64,000 nucleotides of DNA, taken from NCBI GenBank assembly GCA_946406115.1, contig OX291551.1, positions 10,850,001 to 10,914,000 of the forward strand, in the 5' to 3' direction. Origin of the DNA: Apoda limacodes. Taxonomy: Eukaryota; Arthropoda; Insecta; Lepidoptera; Limacodidae. The notes under the pieces were generated by a model, which was not told the DNA's origin, did no database searches, and saw nothing but the letters and a program-made list of their open reading frames with translations. Made by a program: the position numbers and the translations under genes. This document shows, piece after piece, positions 45,062 through 55,700 of this stretch (positions are counted from its first letter, which is position 1; each line of letters starts with the position of its first letter).

Positions 45062-45112
45062 AAACCGGTTAAGTGCGAGTCGGACTCGCGCACCCAGGTA
45101 AAAGGTAAACTG
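45062..45112 (+). mobile_element. SINE-like head, + orientation
   Basis: aaaccggttaagtgcgagtc then ggactcgcgcacccagg is the head of the dispersed family, apparently cut off soon afterwards. It abuts the minus copy at 44749, giving a head-to-head arrangement. Confidence 0.65.
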
Positions 45113-45239
45113 TATTGACTGTACAACTTAACTTAGCCGTTGGACAGCTGTTGTCCCAATACATCGACATAGGTCGCGGTTAGTTTACCAACTGTAAATA
45201 AATTTATAATAGCAAAATGTGGTGTAAAAAGAAATTTGT

Positions 45240-45640
45240 GGTTTTCAGATTTTTGTCAAGACTTTACTCATGACCGAGTGGAGGTATCAATTTAAAATTA
45301 TTATCAAATACTAAAGTCTACAGTCACTTAAAAATGTAAAAAAAGTTTCAAATAAAAGCTCAAAACACTATTATTTTTGTCGCATATTATGACACAAATA
45401 AATCAAAACCTATGGAGTAACATATAAAAACATATAAATCCGTTGACCTAGAATAATGAAATTTGGCAAGAAGCAAGATGTTACATCACAAATATACGAA
45501 AAAGTCTAAAACCTGATAATTAACGCATAACCTGTAAGACTTGATCTGATGATGTAAGAACTATCTACATATAATAAATTTGTACGGAACCCTCGGTGCG
45601 CGAGCCAGACTTTCACATAGCCCGTTTTTTTTTTATTATA
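45240..45640 (-). mobile_element. SINE-like element, minus orientation, second copy
   Basis: The head in reverse is at 45590-45625 (acggaaccctcggtgcgcga, gccagactttcacatag) and the body down to 45240 (gtcaagactttactcatga). It aligns with 44749-45061. The T run at 45627-45636 may be shared with the LINE tail that follows. Confidence 0.7.
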
Positions 45641-46030
45641 CCACTAAGGTGGGGAAAAGCTTAGATACGGCCCGCTTGATGCTAAGCAGTCACCTAAGCC
45701 TATGGACGCTTTTAACACTAGGAGTATTAGATAGTAGCCTGTTTACGACCCCTTAAAATTTAATCACTCCCTTTTAGAAGAACCCTATACTGAAGTCCCT
45801 AGGAAAACCTCAACAAGTGGTTTATTTACCAATCTGTGCGTTCGCGGGACGAAGCACTTTTAAAACCGCATACAGCGTGACCATTTAGGTTTTAGTGTAA
45901 GGATGAAAGGCAGGGTTGCTGATGGCGAACGATGGTAGAAAATAGCTGTAGGCATTGTTTCAAACAATCCCACTATACAACAGTAGACTCGGACTTACGT
46001 GTTCAAAACCGCTTGTAAATTTGAGATCGT
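45628..46030 (-). mobile_element. LINE 3' fragment (family of 26690), decayed
   Basis: It follows the 26690 tail and C-terminal coding part for about 400 bp: gctaagcagtcacc, gcctatggacgcttttaac, ttttagaagaaccctatact, gcatacagcgtgaccatt, gatggcgaacgatggtaga and gtaggcattgtttcaaaca. Many indels. Minus orientation. Confidence 0.72.
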
Positions 46031-46358
46031 CAACTGTTCTTGGAGCTTCTTATTAAAAAATTGTGTGTGTCAGCTCCGACGCACGACTGGAGTTTACTCC
46101 TTAAGTTCGATAGTCTAACCAGACGCAAAAAGAGTTTATTTAACTTAAAAAAGATTGATACTGCATGAAAGGGTAAATTAACAAATTAATGAAAATAATA
46201 TACATATATAAATATATATTTATTCATTTCATATACATTAATCGACGAAATATTTTACATTAAACTTTTTACAATAGTCAATTTCAGATGTGCATAAATA
46301 TATCATTAAGAATGTTGATAAATTATGTAATTATTATTATCCGACTATTATCATTTTT

Positions 46359-46840
46359 TTAAATATTAATTAAATCAACATTGTCTGCATTATTAATAAC
46401 AGTGACAAGTGGTTTATGGTAACTAAAATAAGATACATGGACGTTCGTAGATACGTGGTTCACGAATCTTGAAAATACCGCATCAATGGTTGTACCATAC
46501 CTCGTTGTCCCCATTGCTCTATCAGAAACAATATCTAAATTCAGTTCAGATTTAAAAAAAATTATTAATGTCAATCCGTCATCTTTGTTAAAATCGACAT
46601 TAAAATCGCCACTCAGTACGAGCGGCAGTAAATGGTATTCTTTTCTAAGTAATTTTGATCCACCTTCTGTATAAGCCAATAATGTGTCATGAATGAAATC
46701 TATTACATCATTAATCTTTTGATTGACAGGAATGTAAATCGAAACTATAACAATGTGATTACCGTTAGGCAAAGCACATCTCGCAGCACATATGTCTCCC
46801 AATGAAGAATGTGTAATTAATTTTTTATTTAAAATATTAT
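46359..46840 (-). pseudogene. Endonuclease/exonuclease/phosphatase (EEP) domain, C-terminal part
   Basis: About 160 codons are open, ending VINNADNVDLINI and stop. Key motifs: KLITHSSLGDICAARCALPN at the start, VSIYIPVNQ, LPLVLSGDFNVDF (metal/phosphate-binding GDFN), TTRYGTTIDAVFSR (the T-x-IDxxF motif) and YFSYHKPLV (the terminal S-x-H; Tyr where Asp is usual). The N-terminal third of the domain, including the first catalytic Glu, is missing, so the product would be inactive. Such domains nick DNA for transposition. Confidence 0.78.
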
Positions 46841-47234
46841 GTTATCTCAATAATTAACAAAAATGGTTATAAAAAGATAATTATGTCACTAAATCTTTTA
46901 CGTACAATAATAAATAGTACATGAAAATTATTTAAATAAGCTAAAAAATAACCTTTCAAAAGAAAATTTTATAAAAACATTATTATAATGAAAAAATATT
47001 GTCAATTTTTCTGATAATATTATCGAATTATTGACTACAATTGTTAATATTCAAAAATTATTTATAAAATAAATCATAATAACGTGGAAGAATTTATAGA
47101 CATCGACAAAAAAATTAATTTTTGGTTAGGTTAGAAATTTTCTATTTTATGTGGATGCGCTCGATAATTATTACAATATTTAATAAATACAAATTGCACA
47201 TGCTCATACATATAATACATGAATTGCAACGTAC

Positions 47235-47293
47235 CTTGCAGCCACGTGTTTTTTAGATGTTCCGGCAATATCATCTACACCTCTTTCTGTCAT
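47235..47293 (-). other. Possible 5' coding exon in the Helentron-like remnant
   Basis: On the minus strand ATG at 47293 opens MTERGVDDIAGTSKKHVAAR and runs straight into a good donor, GCAAG|gtacgt. It is short and may be chance, but it lies on the same strand as the endonuclease fragment and inside the same inverted repeat. Confidence 0.3.
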
Positions 47294-47659
47294 AGTTATT
47301 TGAAAATACCTTCAGTTCACTTTAGCGGAACACAATGATAACGATTAAAACTTCACAATAACAATATTAATTATTGATATTTATAATAAAAACAGCAATA
47401 TAAAAATGTCGACACTGATAGAAATAAACAAACCCAAAAACATATAGGTATAGTCGCTTTGCAGTATACCCTATGCACATGTCCCTATACCCTACACTCA
47501 CAACCAAATTAGAAAGTTGCGCGACATAGGATGCGCACCAAAAACGTAACGAGGTCATTCATCGATAGATTTTACTCCTCACATTTTTCTCATATCGGGC
47601 TCCTTATATATGCAAATCGATTCTTAAGGAGTAAACTCCAAAAATAATGTTTTTATTTA

Positions 47660-47992
47660 GTTACTACACTTTGCCAGCGACTCCACCTTTCCTAAGTTCG
47701 GTTATCGACGTGGAACTCCCTAATTAAGCTCCTAATTATACTAATGAAGTTTGCTATAGCAAGCTATAGGTGCAGCTATGGTTCGTTTAACTTTGTTATA
47801 GTTATTCCCGAGGGAACTTTTAAATATTTCGGGTTGAAAAGTAGCCTATATGCTATTCCAGGACCTAAACTATATATGTATGCCAAGTTTCATCCCGATC
47901 CTTAGATCAGTGGTCTAAGCGTGATTGAGTAACAAACATGCATCCATCCAGATATACTTTCACATTTATAAAATTAGTAGGAAGGATGTACC
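47660..47992 (+). mobile_element. Dispersed element, partner of 7797-8045
   Basis: It contains tactaatgaagtttgctat, agcaagctatagg, gttatagttattcccgagg, gaaaagtagcctatatgct and gttt..atcccgatcc, and ends ttataaaattagtaggaagg. It is the better preserved of the two copies. Confidence 0.68.
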
Positions 47993-49656
47993 AGTAATAC
48001 GAGAAACCCTCGAAGCCATGGTCGTCTTCAGGCATTTAGATAACGATACCTAAAAAATAAAAATTACAACTGACACCTATTGTCAGGCTTTACTTTACTA
48101 TAATGTAAAGACTAATCTGCAATTTTCTTACATATATGCTTAAACCTACTAGTTCAGAATACTCAATAGTCTAAAAGGACTCTGGGTCTACAGGTTGGGT
48201 TTTAGTCACAACCATTACATTACACACGACTTAACCGCCCGTAGGCTCTTGTAACTTGACAAGGAAGCTCGCCGGGGAGTCGCGATACTTTACGTCCTAA
48301 TTTTCGCTGATATCTGATGGCAATCTAATCTAGCAGCCTACCTAATTGTGTGAGGTCATCATGCAAGACTCTACCGTAATTCGGGTCTTAGGCTTAAGAA
48401 CGCTACCACTGTATTTCTGCTCCTAAAGATACTAAACCTTTGCAAAACCTCCCATCGCATTCGCTTAGGTATATAGGCTTACGGTTTCCATCTTTCTTGT
48501 TTTATTCTTTATTTTAAGGGCTTGGAATCACCATGAGTGATAAGGTGATACTAATCAATAAATAACTTGTTGAGTAAGCTTGAATGTGTGTATTATAACT
48601 GAACCTTGTCCTTGCAAACCCTTGTTTCTTTTCTGAACCCTCTCTGAGAACATAGCCGGTGCAAAGTGATCTTAGGGGTATCTACTACACCTTTACTACA
48701 CCAGTAGTGGTTACATTACTCATACCTATAATTGAGACATATTTGGTCATTCATTTCTGGTCACTAAACTTCAAAACATAACGTTGATGACGAATCTCGG
48801 AAGGTCATTCCCCGTCGCTGCTAGCCCATTTGCCCCGCACAATGGTCACCGGCCTTCGCTCCCGTTGCGCTCAGTGCCTCTTTTGTTTCTCCAACAACGT
48901 GTCAGCCAAAATGTACCACACCTCTTGTATAATAATTATATTGCACACGTCCGGTAGAGGGCGCGAGGTCATTTTTAATTATTTTCATGCAATTGTCAAT
49001 TGTTTTTCGGCTATACGTGTGAACGAACTCGCAATAAAAGGAGATTGATGTAACCAGTGCCAAAATGTTGTAATTTACGCGTACAAAACAAGAGACAGTC
49101 ACATAAATACAGTCTTAAGTGGAACAAAACATATTTTTTTAGGCGAAAACCCACTTACCTTTTGACACATTCGACTCTAATATGTGTTTTTCGATCATTT
49201 TCCAATGGACTCCTTACTGCACAAAGACTTCACAGTACTTATAAATGCATACCTTAATCATCCTCATGAACTTGATAACTTTCATTGACCGCTGCTGCTG
49301 GCTGGGGCCGTGTCCCTTTCAGCTAAACCTACAGTCTTTGGTGGGCATCATCGCCCAGCCGAAAATACTGAATTTAAAATAATAAAAATTGAAAATTGTA
49401 ATTAGTCTTATCGCACAATACCCCTTGATAAACTCATGCCGAGGGATATCATCAAAATAGCATGGGCTAAAATATCTAAGGGTTCCATTAATACCCTTTT
49501 GGTTTTCATCTCTTTGAAAATTAAGAATATCGTGTTTCTTTCCCCGTTATTGGAAAATCATCCTGAATTAGGAAATAAAATAGGGGATGGACTTTTTATA
49601 TAAATCCAAATATTTTTGTAAATAAAATTATAAAAATTAAGGTAAATAGCGTATTT
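47993..49656. other. Intergenic DNA
   Basis: No gene or named repeat is seen. Short frames at 48830-49257 lack domains. Confidence 0.35.
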
Positions 49657-49950
49657 TGTTCCATTGACAGTAACGATATAAACCTTAAGTATCTTTAGAG
49701 ACCAGACCCCTACCGCAAGGCAAAAAGAGAAGTTAGCTCCATTGACGCTAACGTTATAAACTTCAAGTATCTCTGGAATTCAGACCCCTACCACTAAGCA
49801 AAGATGGTACTTGGGTCCATTGACAGTAACATTATGAACCTTAAGGACCTATATAGTCCATACCCCTTCCACAATGCAAAGAGGGTAGTTGGCTCAATCG
49901 ACGATAACGTCATAAATCTTAAAAGTAACTCTAGAGTTTAGACCCCTATC
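49657..49950. repeat. 78-bp tandem array, nearly four copies
   Basis: Unit starts are marked by ccattgac(a/g)(g/c)taac at 49661, 49739 and 49817 and the diverged caatcgacgataac at 49895; spacing is exactly 78 each time. Each unit carries ataaac(c/t)t..aagtatct and agacccctac. Divergence between units is moderate. Confidence 0.88.
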
Positions 49951-49990
49951 CATGGGCGTAGCGAGGTACAGGCAGGGGGGGGGGGGGGGC
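49951..49990 (+). repeat. catgggcgtagc motif with 15-bp G run
   Basis: catgggcgtagc (49951-49962) is followed by ggtacaggca and G x15 (49975-49989). It is the same architecture as the reverse strand at 43140-43202. A simple dispersed repeat. Confidence 0.7.
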
Positions 49991-51856
49991 AGATGCTCAT
50001 AAGATCATATTTTTTTGTTTTAATTTCAATAGATGTATATTTATTTTTAGTTGCGACGACCAGAAGAAACAGACGAACACACACGAACGCGTCACTAAAA
50101 GGTTCATTTTTTACCATTTCGGTAAAGAACTCTATAAATAAATGGGATTGTGTAATAGTTACGAATCCAATTACTAGGCCGCTCAGCGTAAAATTGTTCT
50201 TATTTTATCTTTCTGTATTTCTGATTTCACTTTGTCAAGATTATTGAAGATATTTTAATCGATTATCTTCAGTGTTACAAATGTTGTATAGCTTCAAACA
50301 GGTTCATAAAAGTAATGTATCTCGTTATTGGCTTTTTGACCTAAAAAGATTTTAGCAGGAACTTAGTAGAAATATTTGGAAAATTCATTAGAGTATATTT
50401 GGGGTATAGTAATTTAAATATACACCAGTTATTTTTTTCTACAATCTTTATTGCTTTAGAATCATACATACAATATTCATACATACAACAATATTTTCCA
50501 ATTTAATCCGTTTATAATTACGCATTTTAATTTAAAAACACAATTAAAAATATGAGCAAAATTCCAAATAGCAAAACGGTAAGCTCGATTGTGACGTCAA
50601 AGTCTGCAACAACAAACACGTATTTACATCTCTTACAGTATTTTAAGTTTTCAGTATAAATTCTAAGGAACTGTCGTTTTCAAAAATAAATTAGCAATTA
50701 ACAAATTTGGTCAAAGGAATTTAAAGCAATTAACAAATTTGGTCAAAGGAATTTAAAACAATTAAATCTTGGTTTCCAAACAATTATAATAAAAATCGAG
50801 GGTTTTACTTATGGTTGCATTTTTTGCCTTCGACTACAGCTACTAAGAAGCTTGTGACTAGTTACTTTCTTGTACAAAATACGCAAAGTTATTTGTTAGT
50901 CGGTTGTTGTCATATTACACCAGTCGATAAGATGTCACTTTAAAAACTCACTCAGTAAAGTAGGCGATAGCTCGACAACGTCTAACAAACATGCACTAAG
51001 CCAGCGTGGTGTACTATGGCTAAAGTCTCCTTCTCTCTGCCCCTGCAGTGGGCTAATAACGGCTGAGGCTACGAAAACTACTGTTTGTGACCCATCCATT
51101 ACATCGTTGGGCCTATCCCTTGATTTTGACTATCTTGTACTTATTACATTTGCGGCTGGTTTCAGCTTTTTTGTAGACGGGTTTTCTGTATTTTTAATAT
51201 TTTTTGTATGTACGGAACAGTGCGTGTTCCAGCAAGTGTCAAACTTGCACTTGACAGGTTTTTGTTCTAACTGTACCAACAGATGTCAAATTTTGTAATC
51301 AATGGTAAAAATAAGTTAAGATTAACAAATTCATAGTCAACAAAAACATTGAGTTTCTCAATGCAGTTGTGACAACCATTTTGACATTGCTTTTCGTTAT
51401 TATAACTTTAACCATAATACAATAAAAATTTTAGCACTAAATATTTTTTCAGAAAATGACAAGTGAAAATAATGCAAATCTCAAAAAAAACGGGTTGTAC
51501 CCCGGGAGTGCCGGCAGAAGTATTAACTTGAATATTAACTATTTATTTTTTCCTATACTTGCTATTTACTTCCCATCACTTCGTATACATATATATTTAT
51601 TATAGATAATAATGTTTGTTTATTTACTTTTTTGACGTAGTATATTTGACATCTCAATCTGTCATAGAATTAAAATTCCATATCCAACCTCCCTGTACTA
51701 CTCATAATCGCCATATACTAAAAATAAAAACTAGTTCCGTCTTACAAATTTTCAATCAGGTCACGTGTCCTGACGCGAGGTTAACATTTTTTACCCATCA
51801 CAAAAAAGTGCACAACGCCGCTAAAGAAGTTTTCACTTCAAAAATCAGTGGATCTG
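49991..51856. other. Intergenic AT-rich DNA
   Basis: It contains a 32-bp exact tandem pair (gcaattaacaaatttggtca...) at 50694-50757 and a tRNA-SINE tail scrap at about 51000-51070 (ccagcgtggtgtactatggc). No gene. Confidence 0.45.
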
Positions 51857-52205
51857 AAAATACCGGCCAAGTGGGAGTCAGACTCGCGCACCGAGGGTTC
51901 CACACCATCACAAAATGCACGAACCCGATTGACACTTATAAGAGTTTTTGTGATTTATGGTTTTAGTTTAAAGCTTACACTGTAATCGTTTTATGGTTAA
52001 TAGGCTTGTGACTATCACTATTTTCACGATAAAGCAAAAACAAAGAAAACATTTTTCTTGTATGTAAGACCTCCTTAAATTTTTACTTCTTGTTTTTTTT
52101 ATTAGAAGATTCGTTATAATAACTTAATAGATTCTGTAAACATTTCAGGCTTCTACCTACTTCGATTTAAATGATAGAATTAGTAATAGGGCTCCATTGA
52201 CACCT
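51857..52205 (+). mobile_element. SINE-like element, + orientation
   Basis: The head is taccggccaagtgggagtca then gactcgcgcaccgagggtt at 51861-51900; the 3' part is agaattagtaatagggctcc at about 52177-52196. The usual (GACA)n tail is missing. It lies just upstream of the cadherin first exon. Confidence 0.65.
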
Positions 52206-52407
52206 TTACAATATATAGGTAATACTTATTTTACAGGCATTACAAATAACATTACATAAAGCTGCAAAAAGGTATTGTTTTAAAAACAAACAAAACAGTA
52301 ATCCATAAAACGTGACAAAACGAACACAAACAATCCAACAAACCATCCTTCACATTCATCACGTTTCGTAACAAGTTGCAATAAAATTACATCTATTGCT
52401 TTTACAG

Positions 52408-52579
52408 GCCCTCGTTAACAGTCAGCACGTAGAGAAGATTAAATCGTCCACGGTGAGGTGACAACACTTTCTCCGATAAAGCACTAGACTTGCCGCGGTG
52501 AAACCGTGCGAGAAAAACTGTCTGGAAAATGTTGCATCCAACAATTAAGAAGGAGGGTTCGAGTGTCAGATGATTTGTC
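52408..52579 (+). other. Possible 5' UTR part of the cadherin first coding exon
   Basis: A pyrimidine-rich tattgcttttacag ends at 52407, so the coding exon could begin there and include 172 bases of 5' UTR, with a non-coding first exon further upstream. No TATA box or initiator is clear. The antisense frame across this region is not a gene. Confidence 0.35.
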
Positions 52580-52775
52580 ATGAGTTCGAGGATGTATTCA
52601 GATCCCACGATAGGCCCGCCGAGAGTGAGATTAAAATGTTTACATTTAAGGACATTGTACTGGTTGCTGGTGGTTATTTTACCTTCGGTTACTGCCAACA
52701 GAGCGCCACGTTTCCTGATAGATGGACAGTCAGAAATTGTTGTTCGATTAAAGGAAGGTCCTGATACACCAGTCG
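52580..52775 (+). CDS. Cadherin exon 1: signal peptide and start of EC1
   Basis: It opens MSSRMYSDPTIGPPRVRLKC, passes through the hydrophobic core and ends PDTPVG with donor gtgagt at 52776 (phase 1). The second Met at codon 5 is an alternative start. Confidence 0.85.
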
Positions 52776-55700
52776 GTGAGTATTTACATCTATCTTTCAT
52801 ATTAAAACAACTTCCGAACAAAAATAATCAGTTATTATTAGGTTAAACAGAAAATGAGCAAATAAATAAATAAATAAGCATTAGGTACATAAAATAAGAA
52901 TATTTTTTTACAAGCCAATTACTATTTTTTTATACTTTAAGGTTAGCATATCAGCAGATAAAAGTTTGTACCGCTGTTAATATGTGTGATTCTTTAAAAA
53001 ACTATCTAAAAGCATATTTAAGAGGGCCCCCAACTCGCATATACATTTGCTTTATGGGCGTTAAGCTGAAGTCGACGGTGTAGATCTCAAATAGAGATAA
53101 TTTTTCAGTGGCAAAAATATATTATAGATAGCCGTTTTTTTTTCAAAGCAATGGTTACAACAAATACAGTAATTTGCTAGTTAAAGAATGTAGAAAGCCA
53201 TGTTATTTTCTTTTCAGTCTAAAACTTACAAAAATAACAGTGGAATCGATTTTAAAAACGAGCAGAAAACTGCAGATTCAAGTAGGACGCAGCCTTAAGC
53301 TGAAATCGACGATGTTAATCTTAAATAGAATTCATTTTTCTTGAAAAAAAAATCGCACAAATTGACGAACAGCTTAGCACTCGACATTAATTAATTACAA
53401 TTGTATCACATAAGATATAGAAATTCTATTACAGTAATTCCCTAGTTTTATAGTTACTTAATATTCTATAAAATAAATTATGTCCCGCTACTAGTTAATA
53501 AATAGTTATGAATAAAAATTGAAAACGAGAGGGTCGGCCGTTATTTTTTTAAATCGATGTTTTAACAGATTACAGTTAGTTTTCAGTTAAAGAATGTCTG
53601 AAGGCATGTTATTGTTTTGCAGTCTTAAACTTGCAATAGAACAGTGGTAAAATCGATTTCACGTAGGCCATAGGCACAGATTATATAATACTATACTAGC
53701 CATTGGCATTTAGCAAATACTATTTCGATATGACGTGGTCCCCTGGAAATATACAGTAATCTGTGCGTAGTCCTGACAGAGTGATGAGTCCTGTGAAACA
53801 AGTTCAATAGTATAAAAACTCAAAACTCATTTGTTTTTATATCTTGCAGAGTATACTATCAGGTTCTTAGCTGTTTAAATTAAACGTCTAAATTAAAAGT
53901 AACTTTTACTACTTATTTACCTAATGCATTTCACTGCGATCGATGAACAAAAGTTTTTCTTTAAATTTTGACTTATCAAGCGCATTTAATGCACTATATG
54001 GGGCTGACGACCGGAAATTAACGTTTGCTGCTAGGGTGGAGGGTTGTGTTGTTGCTAAGGCTACGGTTGCCCAACATTGAGAAGCCTTATACCAAAGTAA
54101 AAGGAAAACTTATACTAATACCGGCTTATTTCCTGCTTGTGTTAAGCCTCTAACGTAAGCTATAGCTATCAACTTACAAGAAGCTTTCAATAATCGAAAG
54201 TCTACATTGGAATTAATTGAAAATAATAATAACAAAAATAGTGTAGAATAAGAATGCATTGCAAAAATGGAATTGCAAGTATTGATATCTTGTTTGCTTA
54301 TTTTCCATTAAAAATGGAATACCAACTAGGATTGCCAACCAGGGTTGCGTTAAAAAACGAGTAACTTGAGTAAAAAATGACGTCATCAGGCTCCTTACTC
54401 TATCCTACAGTTTTTGAACGGCTTACCGAGTTGCATCTGTCAAGTTTTAATCAATGTTTCCACTTTTAGGAATTTCGCCCTTGTACGGCCATATTTTAAT
54501 TTGAAATACCTATGTAAGGCCTACGAACCTAATAACAATAAAATTCAAATAAAGTTTAAGACAAGTTTTTTGACTTTGAGTGAGAACAAAATTATAAATT
54601 CCTTTTTGCTGTTTTTGCTTTTGGTGAATTCTTTTGTTTTAATTATATATTCTAATAAAACTTACTATTTTTACTAAGTTTATTATTATACTATTTATTT
54701 ATCAGTTTGTTATCAATGTTTATCTGTTTGTAATTGTAACATTGTGTTTCCGTTCTTAACACTTGAATTGCGCTTTATTTAATTGTTAGATTTTATTTTG
54801 ACAGAAAATAAAATGAAAATAGGAGTATTTCTAAACAGCTAAACTTTACGGCTAAAATGAATATTATAACACTATTTTAAAGTATTTAGGGTTATTTACT
54901 AAAGAATTTAAGAATACTTAACCCTAGTAGTGGAGTGGAAATACTTATAAATCTTTTATTGTTTTAATACAATTTAAACAAACTAATTTACTAATTGTCA
55001 TCATTCGGAAACATTGTTTTGATCATTTTAAGCAAAAATGGCCGCTTACTCCGTCGAACTCGCGTCGAGTACGGTTCACTTGAGTCAACCCTAGGGTAAC
55101 AACTCAACGCGTTTTTGAACGAATTCGAGTTGGAACTCAGTTAGTTTTTTAACGGTTCGAGTCATAACTCTCCTCTACTCAGTCGGTTTTTGAACGGTCC
55201 CCATACTGTTAAAAACAGTGTTATACTTTTTTTCCCGTTTTATACTGTTTACTGTTTTTGACAATTATGCTATGGAAGGATGTGTTAATTAATCAAAGAA
55301 TCAAAATTAAAACATTCATAATAACTTCCTATCTTATTTATCTAGTCCGAAAGACCCAAACTCACAAGCGGTATTGAACCCATAAGAGGATACGATTCGC
55401 AGCGCCTCGCAGCGGTCTTCATACAAACGAATTTCTCATTTCTTTTTGACATTTACTGATCAAACACTGTGAAATTTTGTAGACATAATCTGAAGCCGAA
55501 TATCAATGTCTATGGTTTTCCAAAATCCTTAAAAAAAATATTCTAACTCAAAATCTTAATTGAGACCATGTGTAAGACAAACTAGAATCCTCTATAACTA
55601 TTAACGTATACACTTTAATTGAAAACTGGCACACTACAGACCTAGATATTTATTCTTAATTATTAAGTTACTAGCTTCTGTCAGCGGCTTCGCCCGCTCT

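Larger units (their letters stand above)
46089..47639 (-). mobile_element. Helentron-like remnant with inverted subterminal repeats
   Basis: GGAGTTTACTCCTTAAG at 46089-46105 is the exact reverse complement of 47623-47639, so 1551 bp are bracketed by a 17-bp inverted repeat that is itself almost palindromic. Inside, on the minus strand, are a possible short 5' exon (47235-47293) and the 3' end of an endonuclease frame (46359-46840). The helicase and Rep parts of a full Helentron are missing. Assignment to Helentrons rests on my memory of endonuclease domains attached to PIF1-type helicases in that group; a LINE origin is the alternative. Confidence 0.5.

Noticed and set aside
48830..49257. Frames at 48830-49048, 48902-49102 and 49057-49257
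   Set aside because: Short, overlapping on opposite strands, no domain or splice support.
49657..49950. CRISPR-like array
   Set aside because: Units are 78 bp with no conserved-repeat/variable-spacer pattern, in a eukaryotic genome; it is a minisatellite.
52402..52821. 139-codon antisense frame over cadherin exon 1
   Set aside because: It is the shadow of the coding exon and 5' UTR; the sense strand explains the sequence.
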